64,000 bases of DNA from Liquorilactobacillus sicerae (GTDB lineage: Bacteria; Bacillota; Bacilli; Lactobacillales; Lactobacillaceae): contig NZ_JAHAVQ010000010.1 of assembly GCF_029916425.1 (NCBI RefSeq), positions 26,319 through 90,318 on the forward strand. The letters are read 5' to 3'. How positions within the stretch are numbered: the first letter of the stretch is position 1; every line of letters begins with the position of its first letter. Shown one piece after another: positions 44,573-53,676 of the stretch. The notes under the pieces are model-generated. The model was not told where the DNA came from, ran no database searches, and saw nothing but the letters and a program-made list of their open reading frames with translations. The position numbers and the translations under genes are program-made.

Positions 44573-46018
44573 ATGCAATCAAAAAATAATCATCTATGGA
44601 CCATGCTGGCAATTTTTGTAGCCACCTTCATGACTTCGGTTGAAGTTACGATCGTGACCACTGCGTTACCAGAAATCATTGCTGCGTTACATGGCTTAAA
44701 ATATCAAAGCTGGATCATGAGCTCATATTTGCTAACGACCGCTATTTCAACTTTGATCTATGGTAAATTAGCCGACACTTATGGCCGAAAATTACTGTTC
44801 AAGCTTGGGGTAGTCCTTTTTACAATTGGTTCATTATTAAGTGGCTTAGCTCCTAACATTTTTTGGCTGATCATCGCTCGCGGTTTGCAAGGCTGTGGTG
44901 CGGGTGCGGTTATCCCACTGACTTTTACGATCATCGCTGATCTATACTCTTTCAAAGAACGGGCTCGAATCTTAGCCTTTACTAATACTGCTTGGGGATT
45001 TTCAGCTTTGATTGGTCCACTGCTCGGCGGATTTTTAGTTGAAAAGCTTTCTTGGCACTGGGTGTTCTTTGTCAATGTTCCTTTAGGTGTTTTCGTTTGG
45101 TTGGTAATCACTATTTTCTATCAAGACCGCTATCAACGACTAGCGGCTCTTAATTTTGATTTAGCTGGCTGCTGCTGGCTAGCTGCTAGTTTGACCTGTT
45201 TACTGCTTGGTATCCAGCTGCTTCAAAATCAACCGATATTCGGGATTGTAATAATAACTCTAGCTGGATTAGGCAGCTGGTGCTTTCTGAGGCAAGAAAA
45301 AAAAGCCACTTATCCTTTGCTGCCCTTACAAATTTTTAATAACCAAACATTTAATGTTCAAATTATGACTGCAACGATTCTTAGCGGTGTTTTGATCGGC
45401 TATCAGGTTTATTTCCCAATTTGGTTGCAATCAATTTATCAAGCGAATGCTACAAAAGCTGGGTTAGTCGTTACTTCCAGCTCGGTAATGTGGTTAGCAA
45501 CCTCACTGGCGGTTGGTCCATTGCTAAATAAATTCTCACCACGAAAAATTGCCTTGACCGTCATCTTGCTACAAGCACTTAGTTACCTCAGCCTATTATT
45601 TGTTGGAAATCAACCTATTGATTGGATCTTTTATCTGATCGCTGCAATCAGTGGTGGCGGGATGGGGATCGTAATTACGATGAATATTATGCTTAGCCAA
45701 CAGTTGGTCACCAAAGATTTGGTTGCTTCTGCTAGTGCTTTGATTACGCTAGGCCGTTCACTTGGTCAAACGATTATGACTGGCATTTACGGGGCAGTCT
45801 TCAATACCATCTTAAACTTCGGCTTGCCATTGACTTTACAAAAGAAAACCAATCAAGTCATCAGTGGCAGCCACTCTGGCTTAACAATGCATGAAATAAC
45901 AACCATCATTAGTTCTTTACTGATAGCTTTGCATGTTGTTTTCGGGGTTGTTTTGATCTTGTTTATCCTGGTTCTTATCTGCAATTATTTAGACCCTAAT
46001 CGTCAAAGGCTCCGCTGA
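44573..46018 (+). CDS. MFS multidrug exporter (DHA2, 14 helices)
   Basis: The 481-residue protein belongs to the drug:proton antiporter-2 family (EmrB/QacA type), about 14 helices. Motif A is GKLADTYGRKLL, and the antiporter motif C is visible as SALIGPLLGGFL. The ATG at 44573 has GAGGGA at suitable spacing; an upstream in-frame ATG (44513) does not. Substrate unknown. The stop is two bases from the stop of the converging OYE gene, with no terminator between. Confidence 0.9.
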   Translation: MQSKNNHLWTMLAIFVATFMTSVEVTIVTTALPEIIAALHGLKYQSWIMSSYLLTTAISTLIYGKLADTYGRKLLFKLGVVLFTIGSLLSGLAPNIFWLIIARGLQGCGAGAVIPLTFTIIADLYSFKERARILAFTNTAWGFSALIGPLLGGFLVEKLSWHWVFFVNVPLGVFVWLVITIFYQDRYQRLAALNFDLAGCCWLAASLTCLLLGIQLLQNQPIFGIVIITLAGLGSWCFLRQEKKATYPLLPLQIFNNQTFNVQIMTATILSGVLIGYQVYFPIWLQSIYQANATKAGLVVTSSSVMWLATSLAVGPLLNKFSPRKIALTVILLQALSYLSLLFVGNQPIDWIFYLIAAISGGGMGIVITMNIMLSQQLVTKDLVASASALITLGRSLGQTIMTGIYGAVFNTILNFGLPLTLQKKTNQVISGSHSGLTMHEITTIISSLLIALHVVFGVVLILFILVLICNYLDPNRQRLR

Positions 46019-46020
46019 AA

Positions 46021-47133
46021 CTATTTTTTAAAATTGATCATATCGGCAAAATCATTTTGCAAAAAGACTTGCAAACCATGCGGTAAACCAAGTTCATCCA
46101 TTTCATTTGGATCTAATTGATAACGAATCGAGTTTTCAGCTTTAGCTTGAACTTTTTTCAGCCACTGAGGTTCACGTAATAATTCGCGTCCCATCGCAGC
46201 AAAAGTGGCCCCCTTTTCAAGGGCTGCTGCCACTTCTTGCGGGGTACATAAACCACCAGTAACGATCAGCGGTTTTTTTTGTTGGAGTCGTTTTAAAATC
46301 TGCAAATTGATTGGTTCTTGATCAGCTGTTTGATTAACAGCCGGACGCCAAGCCTTGCCTAATGAAGTATGCAAATAATCCACTGGACTGTTTGCTAATT
46401 GATCGATCAAATCTAAGGTGTCAGCTAGCCGGATCCCAGGTATTTCTAATTCTTCCGGTGAAAAACGATAGCCCAAAATAAAAGGCCGTCGTGCATAGCG
46501 CCGGATTGCCTGATGGACCTCATTGATTACTGTTAATGGTAATTTCATTCGCTTTTGCAAATTACCACCCCACTGATCATTGCGCCGATTACTGTGAGGT
46601 GAAAAGAATTGTTGTAAGAGATAAGTATTAGCCCCTTGAAGTTCGACTCCATCAAAACCGCCTAAAATTGCTCGCCGCGTTGCTTGAACAAAATCATCAA
46701 CTGTTTGAATGATCTCCATTTCAGACATGGCTTCCGGAACTTCGGCTTGCGGGCGTAAAGCTGGGATTGCACTAGCACTTTGCGGCTTCTTTCCATGTAA
46801 AATCCAAGAATTTGTCATCCGACCAGCACTGAATAATTGTAAAATTGCTCGACTGCCATTAATTTTAATGGTACCTGCCAACTTTTTCAGGCTAGGCAAC
46901 AACTGGTCATCAGCTGCTGATAAGCCGCCCTCAAAACCTTTGCCACGTTCATTAACATTAGCCGTTTCGGTGATAATCATTCCTACTCCCGAACGTTGCC
47001 GGTAAAATTCTAATTCATCTTGAGTAACACTGCCATCGAAGAAGCTTGACTTAGTGGTTATTGGAGCCATTACCAGCCGATTATCAATTCTTAGCCCATT
47101 TTTAAATGTATACGGCTGCAAAAAAATATTCAT
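46021..47133 (-). CDS. Old-yellow-enzyme family NADH:flavin oxidoreductase
   Basis: The 370-residue FMN protein is a TIM barrel of the OYE family. RLVMAPITTKSSFFDG starts the FMN site, VELQGANTYLLQQFFSPHSNRRNDQWGG is the conserved middle block (the usual HGYL is QGANTYL here), and VTGGLCTPQEVAAALEKGATFAAMGRELL is the phosphate-binding end. Family members reduce activated alkenes or, in other groups, dienoyl-CoA. The start at 47131-47133 has AGGGGG eight bases upstream. Substrate unknown. Confidence 0.88.
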   Translation of the reverse strand: MNIFLQPYTFKNGLRIDNRLVMAPITTKSSFFDGSVTQDELEFYRQRSGVGMIITETANVNERGKGFEGGLSAADDQLLPSLKKLAGTIKINGSRAILQLFSAGRMTNSWILHGKKPQSASAIPALRPQAEVPEAMSEMEIIQTVDDFVQATRRAILGGFDGVELQGANTYLLQQFFSPHSNRRNDQWGGNLQKRMKLPLTVINEVHQAIRRYARRPFILGYRFSPEELEIPGIRLADTLDLIDQLANSPVDYLHTSLGKAWRPAVNQTADQEPINLQILKRLQQKKPLIVTGGLCTPQEVAAALEKGATFAAMGRELLREPQWLKKVQAKAENSIRYQLDPNEMDELGLPHGLQVFLQNDFADMINFKK

Positions 47134-47327
47134 TGTTGCTTGCCCCCTAATTAAAACGCTATCAATTGTCACTTATTAATTATAAGTTGGTGTTCCTTGA
47201 TAAGCAACTACCATTCAAATTAACTTTCAGTAGAAATTTATCCAATCTTTACTTAAACAATATTGTTTTTTTACTAACTACCTCTATAATTTAAAACGGT
47301 AAATAAATTTTGTGAGGAAGAGAAATT

Positions 47328-48005
47328 ATGTCATTAAAAACACTAATTTTCGGTCATCGCGGTTTTCCCGCCAAATTTGCTGAGAATTCATTAGCCGGCT
47401 TTCGTTATGCACTTGCACACCAAATTGATGGAATTGAATTCGACGTGCATTTAACAAAAGATCAAATTCCGGTGATCATGCATGATGAAACAATTGATCG
47501 GACTACAAATGGCTCTGGAGAAATCTGCAGCTATTCTTTAAGCCAGTTACGTCAATTTAAACTCAAAAACCAAGAGCCGATCCCAACCTTAAAAGAATTT
47601 TTGCAACTAGTCGGTCAACACGAAGTTCAATTAAACTTGGAATTAAAAACCGACCAGATTCATTACCCTAATATTGAAAAAATTGTCTTAGCCCAAGTTA
47701 AACAATTTTCCTTGGTTAAACCAGTGATTTTTTCATCATTTAATTTAGCAACTTTAAAAAATTGTCAAAAGTTAGATCCCCATCAACAATACTGTTGGCT
47801 GACCAAACAACGAGTTGCTGAACCAGAAGCTTTTGTTGAGCATGAACACTTAGCCGGCTTGCACTTGCACCAGTTTCAAGCAGGCCTCAAGTGTCAGCGA
47901 ATTTGGACAATTGATGATCCTAAAACTGCCAAGACCCTCTTAGCACATCATGTTGCCGGAATTATCACGAATGATTTTGAAAAGTTGAGACAATTACGCA
48001 AATAA
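47328..48005 (+). CDS. Glycerophosphodiester phosphodiesterase
   Basis: The 225-residue enzyme hydrolyses glycerophosphodiesters to glycerol 3-phosphate and an alcohol. The GDPD TIM barrel shows FGHRGFPAKFAENS, EFDVHLTKD with the metal ligands, MHDETIDRTTNGSG, and LELKTD. It has no signal peptide, so it is cytoplasmic (UgpQ-like). GAGGAAG precedes the ATG and a promoter TTGTTT-16-TATAAT lies at 47263-47290. Its product would feed glpD at the end of the window. Confidence 0.93.
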   Translation: MSLKTLIFGHRGFPAKFAENSLAGFRYALAHQIDGIEFDVHLTKDQIPVIMHDETIDRTTNGSGEICSYSLSQLRQFKLKNQEPIPTLKEFLQLVGQHEVQLNLELKTDQIHYPNIEKIVLAQVKQFSLVKPVIFSSFNLATLKNCQKLDPHQQYCWLTKQRVAEPEAFVEHEHLAGLHLHQFQAGLKCQRIWTIDDPKTAKTLLAHHVAGIITNDFEKLRQLRK

Positions 48006-48096
48006 TTTTTTTAAATTAGCCAGCTAACTACTTTGTGCAAAATCCTTTTTGTGTTATTATAACATTAAAAGTAACAACAGAAGGGAGGAAAATAGC

Positions 48097-48546
48097 ATGG
48101 CTAACAATCGAGTAAGTGACTTGTTGCATATTTTGGTTTATATTAAAATGCATGATCATGACAAACTGACGAGCGATTTGATCGCCAGCAGTTTGAATAC
48201 CAACCCCAGCTTAGCCCGGCGGATGATGAGCCAACTGCGCAAAGCCGGACTATTAGAAACCACTCAAGGTGCGGCAGCTCCTAAACTGGCTAAAGATCCA
48301 CAAGAAATAACCGTCCTTGATGTTTATCTGGCAACTTGTCCAGAAGCACCATTATTAAAGGTTGATCATAATACTTCTAAAAAATGTGCTGTCGGTAATG
48401 CTGTACCGGTTGTTCTTAATAAATATTACTTGGACATCCAGAGTGCGGCCGAAGCAAAAATGCGGAAAATAACTTTACAAGATATCATAAATGATGTTGA
48501 AATGAGCATTCAGCATCATCGACAAGTTTTAGCAAGTGCCGAATAA
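48097..48546 (+). CDS. Rrf2-family transcriptional regulator
   Basis: The 149-residue protein has a winged helix-turn-helix (about 1-80: KLTSDLIASSLNTNPSLARRMMSQLRKAGLLE) and an Rrf2 dimerisation helix. Iron-sulfur members (IscR, NsrR) have three Cys; only two are seen here (TCPEA and KKCAVG), so cluster binding is doubtful and a CymR- or thiol-based sensing mode is more likely. The ATG at 48097 has AAGGGAGG; an upstream in-frame ATG does not. The target is unknown; the neighbouring Trp importer is one possibility. Confidence 0.88.
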   Translation: MANNRVSDLLHILVYIKMHDHDKLTSDLIASSLNTNPSLARRMMSQLRKAGLLETTQGAAAPKLAKDPQEITVLDVYLATCPEAPLLKVDHNTSKKCAVGNAVPVVLNKYYLDIQSAAEAKMRKITLQDIINDVEMSIQHHRQVLASAE

Positions 48547-48559
48547 TTTTTTGAAACTA

Positions 48560-48588
48560 TTGACAGATATCAAGTTTTTTTCTATACT
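48560..48588 (+). promoter_or_regulatory. Promoter of the trpXYZ leader transcript
   Basis: TTGACA (48560-48565) and TATACT (48583-48588) are separated by exactly 17 bases, predicting transcription from about 48595. This gives a leader of about 280 bases before trpX. Confidence 0.8.
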
Positions 48589-48620
48589 CAAAAGTAATTA
48601 CTACGAAGGGACGAGAGATT

Positions 48621-48671
48621 ATGAAAAACTTTAGTTTGAACGAATTGAATCTTGCTTGGCAAAGCCAGTAA
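48621..48671 (+). CDS. Trp-containing leader peptide (16 residues)
   Basis: A 16-residue frame MKNFSLNELNLAWQSQ follows a GAAGGGA ribosome binding site (48604-48610). It contains one Trp codon at position 13, close to its stop. In the +1 frame (48649-48735) the same DNA reads on as 28 codons ending GKASKAD...ADAIWQTVCIRAG, with two Trp and one Tyr. The position in front of a Trp-type ABC importer and upstream of a terminator fits a translated attenuation leader; whether the +1 frame is used, by frameshift or because of an indel, is open. Confidence 0.55.
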   Translation: MKNFSLNELNLAWQSQ

Positions 48672-48733
48672 AGCAGATTGTGATTCGTATTGGGCGGATG
48701 CAATCTGGCAAACAGTTTGTATCCGTGCTGGCT
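48663..48733 (+). other. Alternative base-pairing region in the trpX leader
   Basis: GCCAG (48664-48668) can pair with CTGGC at 48705-48709 or at 48728-48732, and CAGATTG (48674-48680) pairs with CAATCTG (48701-48707). AAGCCTG (48757-48763) pairs with CAGGCTT (48779-48785). These overlapping choices look like a switchable attenuator. The pairing is read by eye. Confidence 0.45.
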
Positions 48734-48791
48734 GAAGTTTTAACATGATCTTAATCAAGCCTGCATGGGTTAAAACGACAGGCTTGTCCAA

Positions 48792-48826
48792 GGACAAATC
48801 AACAAGTTTGTTGGTTTGCCCTTTTT
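48792..48826 (+). terminator. Attenuator-like terminator before trpX
   Basis: GGACAAATCAACAA (48792-48805) pairs with TTGTTGGTTTGCCC (48808-48821), one mismatch, and is followed by TTTTT. TGTC/GACA just upstream (48785-48795) can compete with it. It stands between the leader peptide and trpX. Confidence 0.8.
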
Positions 48827-48872
48827 ATTTTGCATTCATCTTCAATTACTAATTTCAGGGGGAAGATTATTT

Positions 48873-49874
48873 ATGAAAAGAATGTATGCACTAATTACCG
48901 CTTTAGTTTTATTTTTAGGTTTTGCCTTTTTTGCAACGCAGAAACAAACTGCTAAAACCAGCCAAAAAAAAGTTCCAACAATTGGAATCTTACAATTGAT
49001 GACTCATCCTGCATTGAACCAGATCCATCATGGATTCGTTGCTGGTTTAAAAGAATATGGTTATGTTCCTGGTAAAAATATCAAAATTGATTTTCAAAAT
49101 GCTCAGGGTGATCAAAGCAACTTGAAAACGATGAGTACCAAATTTGTCAACGAAAAAGTTGATTTAATGGCTGGAATTGCTACTCCAGCCGCACAAGCTT
49201 TAGCAAATGCCGCTGACAAAAAAACACCAGTGATTTTAGCCGGGATCACGGATCCAAAAGGCGGCGGCTTAGTTAAATCAGACAAACATCCTGGTGGCAA
49301 TATCACCGGCACCTCTGGTGAATCGCCGTTGAAAAAACAGCTCAAATTAATCAAAGAAGTTATGCCTCAACTTAAAACGATCGGGATCATCTATACTTCT
49401 TCAGATCATGGTGGCTCTTACAATGCCAAAAAGTTTGCTAAAATTTGTCGACAAGAAGGAATTAATTATAAACTGTATACCATCGCCAGCACGAATGATA
49501 TGCAGCAAGTCGCTGAACAAATGGTTTCCAATGTTGATGCAGTTTATGCCCCACAAGACAATGGTGTTGCCTCGGCTATGAAAACCTTAGTCAACGTTGC
49601 CAACCAAGAAAAGGTGCCGGTCTTCCCATCAGCTGATACAATGGTCAAGGACGGTGGTCTAGCATCTTATGCTATCAGCCAATATGATTTAGGTAAAATT
49701 GCTGGTGAAATGGCGGCTCAAGTTTTACGCGGTCGAAAAACTGCTAATTTCCCAGTTGCTTATATTACCAAGGGAAAATATGTTATCAATACTAAAGAAG
49801 CAAAGGTTCTAGGAATTCAGTTACCAGCTAAAATAGTCAAGGCGGCTGAAACAAAGGGGGAGGTTTTTAAATGA
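48873..49874 (+). CDS. trpX: TrpX-type ABC transporter substrate-binding protein
   Basis: The 333-residue protein belongs to the ABC_sub_bind family (PF04392) used by TrpXYZ aromatic amino acid importers. A hydrophobic N-terminal segment (about 4-20) has no lipobox Cys, so it is probably a membrane-tethered binding protein. Domains show IGILQLMTHPALNQIHHGF and GATPAAQALANA-type ligand motifs (as GIATPAAQALANA), and VYAPQDNGVAS. The chosen ATG has GGGGGAAG upstream. It overlaps the permease gene by four bases. Tryptophan is inferred from the leader and from streptococcal homologues. Confidence 0.85.
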   Translation: MKRMYALITALVLFLGFAFFATQKQTAKTSQKKVPTIGILQLMTHPALNQIHHGFVAGLKEYGYVPGKNIKIDFQNAQGDQSNLKTMSTKFVNEKVDLMAGIATPAAQALANAADKKTPVILAGITDPKGGGLVKSDKHPGGNITGTSGESPLKKQLKLIKEVMPQLKTIGIIYTSSDHGGSYNAKKFAKICRQEGINYKLYTIASTNDMQQVAEQMVSNVDAVYAPQDNGVASAMKTLVNVANQEKVPVFPSADTMVKDGGLASYAISQYDLGKIAGEMAAQVLRGRKTANFPVAYITKGKYVINTKEAKVLGIQLPAKIVKAAETKGEVFK

Positions 49875-50764
49875 GTATGGTTGTTTCAAGTATCGGGCAA
49901 GGACTGCTATGGGCAATTCTTGGAGTTGCATTGTTTTTGACTTTTAGAATCCTAAATTTTGCTGATATGACAGTCGAAGGAACCTTTCCTTTAGGTGCGG
50001 CTGCTTCTGTTACAGCGTTAAGTAATGGCTTGTCACCATGGTTAGCAACTTTACTGGGCTTTTTAGTCGGAGCAATTGCTGGTATGATTACCGGTCTTTT
50101 GTATACCAAAGGGAAAATTCCAATTTTATTAGCCGGAATTCTGGTTATGACTGCTTGCCTATCAGTCAATTTGCGGATCATGGGTGGCTCAAATGTCTCG
50201 CTTTTAGGTAAAAAAACAGTTTTCAGCAGTCATTTTCTTGAGTCATTACCCAAATATTTTGACAGTGTCTTTTTAGGCTTCATCGTGATTGCAATCGCAA
50301 CGATTCTCTTGATTATTTTTCTGCAAACTGATTTAGGCCAGGCCTTCATTGTCACTGGTGATAATCCATTTATGGCCCGTTCAATGGGGATCAGTACTGA
50401 TAAAATGATCATCATGGGGCTAGCACTTTCAAATGGAATGATCGGCCTCGGCGGTGCCTTGATCGCTCAAAGTAATGGCTATGCCGATGTCAATATGGGG
50501 ATTGGAACGATCGTTATTGCTTTAGCTTCCATCATCATTGGCGAAGTTGTATTTGGTGAGTTAACGCTTAATCAACGCCTTGTCGCCGTCACTTTAGGCA
50601 GCATCTTGTATCGTTTCGTTTTACTGATTGTCTTGCAGCTTGGCTTTAGTACTAATGACCTCAACTTGTTGTCAGCTTTGATTTTGGCAATCTGCTTAAT
50701 GCTGCCAAATTTGAGTCAATCACTCAAATTCGATCGAGTAATCAAGAAAGGAGCTGCTAAATAA
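49871..50764 (+). CDS. trpY: TrpY-type ABC transporter permease
   Basis: The 297-residue permease has about eight membrane helices and belongs to the BPD_transp_2 (branched-chain amino acid type) fold. FADMTVEGTFPLGAA is the conserved loop after helix 1 of this COG4120 group. It is one subunit of the importer with trpX and trpZ. ATG overlaps the trpX stop (ATGA) and the stop overlaps the trpZ start, so all three are translated as a unit. Confidence 0.88.
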   Translation: MSMVVSSIGQGLLWAILGVALFLTFRILNFADMTVEGTFPLGAAASVTALSNGLSPWLATLLGFLVGAIAGMITGLLYTKGKIPILLAGILVMTACLSVNLRIMGGSNVSLLGKKTVFSSHFLESLPKYFDSVFLGFIVIAIATILLIIFLQTDLGQAFIVTGDNPFMARSMGISTDKMIIMGLALSNGMIGLGGALIAQSNGYADVNMGIGTIVIALASIIIGEVVFGELTLNQRLVAVTLGSILYRFVLLIVLQLGFSTNDLNLLSALILAICLMLPNLSQSLKFDRVIKKGAAK

Positions 50765-51546
50765 TGGAAATGACTCAAACACCTTTATTACAATTAAAAA
50801 AAGTAACAACTGTCGTTAATCGCCATACTCCGAATGAAAAAGAAATTCTTAAACAGCTTACCCTTGATGTCTATCAAGGCGACTTTATTACTGTGTTAGG
50901 TCCCAATGGTGCTGGCAAGTCGACTTTCTTCAATACAATTGCTGGAACCTTACCAGTTGATAGTGGCCAACTTTTATTACGCGGTAAGGATATCACCCAT
51001 CTTTCCGTTGAAAAGCGAGCAGAATTTATCGGACGAGTCTTTCAAGATCCTAAAATGGGAACTGCTCCGCGGATGACAGTGGCAGAAAACTTGCTGTTAG
51101 CGACGAAGCGCGGTCAAGTACGTGGTCTAAAGCTTCGTCAACTTAAAGCCCATCTGACTGAGTTTAAAAAATTAACGACTTTAATGGATAACGGACTTGA
51201 TGAACGTTTGCAAACTGCTACTGAGAATCTTTCTGGCGGTCAGCGGCAGGCTTTAAGTTTTTTAATGGCGACAATTAAACATCCAGAAATCTTATTACTA
51301 GATGAGCATACAGCCGCCCTTGATCCGAAAACCAGTGCTCAATTAATGGAACAAACCAATCAGCGAATCAATGAAGAAAAGCTGACTTGTTTGATGATTA
51401 CCCATCATTTAGATGATGCCTTGCGCTATGGCAATCGACTATTAGTTTTAGATGATGGTAAAGTAGTTTTTGATGTTCGGGGTCAAGAAAAACAAGCTTT
51501 GACCAAACAAAAACTGTTGGAATTTTTTGGGACGATTGAATATTAA
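50764..51546 (+). CDS. trpZ: TrpZ-type ABC transporter ATPase
   Basis: The 260-residue ATPase powers the importer. Walker A is GPNGAGKST (about 46-54), the Q-loop is VFQDPKMG, the signature is LSGGQRQA, Walker B is ILLLDEHTAALD, and the switch His is in ITHHLDDAL. In most ABC ATPases Walker B ends in DEP; the DEH here is a known variation of this COG1101 group. It is the last gene of the operon and is followed by a strong terminator. Confidence 0.9.
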   Translation: MEMTQTPLLQLKKVTTVVNRHTPNEKEILKQLTLDVYQGDFITVLGPNGAGKSTFFNTIAGTLPVDSGQLLLRGKDITHLSVEKRAEFIGRVFQDPKMGTAPRMTVAENLLLATKRGQVRGLKLRQLKAHLTEFKKLTTLMDNGLDERLQTATENLSGGQRQALSFLMATIKHPEILLLDEHTAALDPKTSAQLMEQTNQRINEEKLTCLMITHHLDDALRYGNRLLVLDDGKVVFDVRGQEKQALTKQKLLEFFGTIEY

Positions 51547-51562
51547 ATAATCTTTTCCACAA

Positions 51563-51602
51563 AAAAAGAGATTGCAATTTTTCGATTGCAATCTCTTTTT
51601 TA
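51563..51602. terminator. Bidirectional terminator after trpZ
   Basis: AAAAAGAGATTGCAAT pairs with ATTGCAATCTCTTTTT around a short TTTTCG loop, with T-runs on both strands, between trpZ and the converging 51606 gene. Confidence 0.9.
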
Positions 51603-51605
51603 TTT

Positions 51606-52229
51606 TTAAGCCAGACTGGCAAACTTCTTTTTTAAACCTGCCTCATTGCTAGCAAATAAAAATAACGGCGTATCTGCTTGGAATTTCTGACTAGCCGCCA
51701 AATCACCAACATCATACGGAGTGAAGCCTAACTGCCGCATAAGACCAGCAACTTGCAGCTTGACCCCGGCATCCCCAGCTAGTGGCAAAGCCGTCGAATT
51801 GCCAGCTAGACCCTTTTGTGACAAATCATTCAAATTGGCAACCGGCAAAGTATTAAATGCCTTAACCACTCTGGCTCCCGGAAAATGTTTTGCTACCAAT
51901 TGGCTACTGGCCAATTGATGTGTTTGAACACTTTCGTAATCACCATCACGTTGTGGAAAATAATTGGTTGCATCAACCAACGCACTATCAGCAAATAACT
52001 TGGAGTCTAAATCAAAAACTGCTTTGAACGGAACAGCCAAAATAACTAAATCCTGCTGAGCAATTTGCGTTAAACTGCCAGCTTGGGCTTGTGGACCTAA
52101 CTTTTCAATCACTGGCTGAAGTTTAGCCAAACCATGCTTATTAGTCAAGACCACCGAATGACCAGCTTTAATAAACAAACCAGCTAATACTTGAGCTACA
52201 TGCCCAGCCCCAACAAATCCAATTTTCAC
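51606..52229 (-). CDS. NADPH-dependent F420-reductase-like NAD(P)-binding protein
   Basis: The 207-residue protein has a Rossmann start (IGFVGAGHVAQVLAG), VILAVPF, DATNYF and the KAFNTLPV stretch typical of the F420-reductase/NADP oxidoreductase family (COG2085). Lactobacilli lack F420, so the partner is probably another acceptor; function unknown. I chose the GTG at 52227-52229 because GGAGGTGTTAGAA precedes it; the ATG 15 bases upstream lies inside that site. It has no obvious link to the neighbours. Confidence 0.82.
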   Translation of the reverse strand: MKIGFVGAGHVAQVLAGLFIKAGHSVVLTNKHGLAKLQPVIEKLGPQAQAGSLTQIAQQDLVILAVPFKAVFDLDSKLFADSALVDATNYFPQRDGDYESVQTHQLASSQLVAKHFPGARVVKAFNTLPVANLNDLSQKGLAGNSTALPLAGDAGVKLQVAGLMRQLGFTPYDVGDLAASQKFQADTPLFLFASNEAGLKKKFASLA

Positions 52230-52310
52230 TTCTAACACCTCCATAATTAAATACTTCTTTCAGCGCCATTGTACCTTAATTATGCTTTTTTTACCAATTA
52301 TTCTAATTTA

Positions 52311-53270
52311 TTAACGCTGATGAAACTGACGCATTTTTTCAGCTAAATGAACTTCATGCACAACAAACTCATGCGTCCGGCAAGTATAATCATGTTCACG
52401 ACCGATTTTAGCAATGTAACCATTAATGTAATCAACTTCTGTCGGGCGATTTTTAGAAAAATCCTGATACATAGATGGATAATGATATTTATAAGCATGG
52501 CTGATTGTTGTAACCGAATCAATCATTTCTTTGCGAGTCTGTAAAAGCTTGATTCCCGCCCGTTCACAGGCATCATAGGCTTCATTTAAAAGTTGAGTTG
52601 CCATCGCTGGAACACCTTCATATTCAATAAATTGTCCCATTTGAACTTCAAACATCGTGCATAAAGTATTAACAACTGCATTAAAGACGACTTTTGACAT
52701 ACACATTCCCAGATAATCAGATGCATAAATCGGATTCAAAGCTGATTGCTTGAAATCAGCCATAATTTGCTTACTAATTTCAGTTGGCTCACCGCCAGCA
52801 TATTGTGAGACATGCATTTCTTCGGTTCCCTTTGCTCCCATAAAATCAACGTTTGCTGGTCCGTCAAGCCGAGTTGCAATCATGGCCGTCCCACATAAAA
52901 TATGATCAGCTGCAAAGTACTTAGCAATTTTTTCAAAATGTCCCATGCCATTCATAGCTGAAAAAACATATTGATCAGCTGAAAAAATTCCAGCTGCCGC
53001 ATCACGCTTTAATTCTTCGGCTAACTGCATTTGTTTTTTAAAAATAATCCAAACATCGGGATGTCCTTGGTATTCTTCGGGATAATAAATATTGATTGGA
53101 ATGATCTGCCGATTTTGATGATCACGAGCAACCGACACACCACCTTGTTCATGAACTTTTTCAACATTTGGTTCCCAAGTGTCGATAAAATCAACCGCAA
53201 AGCCTGCATCCTGCAGCATAACACCATAACGATAGCCCATTGCTCCAGCACCAATAACTCCGTATTTCAT
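52311..53270 (-). CDS. Ketopantoate-reductase-family protein, paralogue 1 (likely D-2-hydroxyacid dehydrogenase)
   Basis: The 319-residue protein starts with GVIGAGAMGYRYGVMLQDAG, the NADP loop of 2-dehydropantoate 2-reductases, and has MSKVVFNAVVNTLCTMFE and NRPTEVDYINGYI near the end. In Lactococcus lactis the enzyme named PanE reduces branched-chain 2-keto acids, and the T-box here and the azlCD neighbours fit that role better than pantothenate synthesis. The ATG follows TTTAGGAGTG. The T-box leader lies directly upstream. A second copy diverges at 54044. Confidence 0.85.
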   Translation of the reverse strand: MKYGVIGAGAMGYRYGVMLQDAGFAVDFIDTWEPNVEKVHEQGGVSVARDHQNRQIIPINIYYPEEYQGHPDVWIIFKKQMQLAEELKRDAAAGIFSADQYVFSAMNGMGHFEKIAKYFAADHILCGTAMIATRLDGPANVDFMGAKGTEEMHVSQYAGGEPTEISKQIMADFKQSALNPIYASDYLGMCMSKVVFNAVVNTLCTMFEVQMGQFIEYEGVPAMATQLLNEAYDACERAGIKLLQTRKEMIDSVTTISHAYKYHYPSMYQDFSKNRPTEVDYINGYIAKIGREHDYTCRTHEFVVHEVHLAEKMRQFHQR

Positions 53271-53310
53271 TAAAATCACTCCTAAATTAATAAAATTCAA
53301 TTGTTAACTA

Positions 53311-53564
53311 AAAGCGCCCTTTATTCCCAGCTTGGAATAAAGGGCGCTTTTTCGGCACGGTACCACCTTTTTAACTGTTAAAACAGCAACTTATACCGTA
53401 ATAATGGGCGGTAACCACTCAGCCTCAAAAAGCCGATCAGAAACTAGCAGAGTCTTTTTTAGTACAGTCAACATATCCTCGCAGCTAATCAGATACTCTC
53501 TATTTGATCACTGTAATAATACTTATCTCCACTAGTTAGTCTAACAATTGTTGTTTGCATTCTA
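53311..53564 (-). promoter_or_regulatory. T-box riboswitch 1, upstream of the 52311 gene
   Basis: On the minus strand a promoter TTGACA-18-TAGAAT (53588 to 53559) is followed by a leader with GCGAGGATATGTTG in Stem I, the T-box bulge AAAGGTGGTACCGTGC (rc 53354-53370) and a terminator (53311-53352). T-box RNAs read the charging of one tRNA. I could not fix the specifier codon: Stem I is shorter than usual and lacks the AGUA/GAA pair. Confidence 0.88.
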
Positions 53565-53676
53565 ATATAAATCTCATTAAGATGTCAAGCCTTTTTGAGA
53601 GAAATAATTATTTTTAATCGGTTGAAAGGATTCTCCACTTAATTTTCTTAAATAAATATCAAAAAAGTCTTGACTA

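Noticed and set aside
44779..45111. Open frame on the minus strand inside the MFS exporter gene
   Set aside because: Antisense shadow without start signals.
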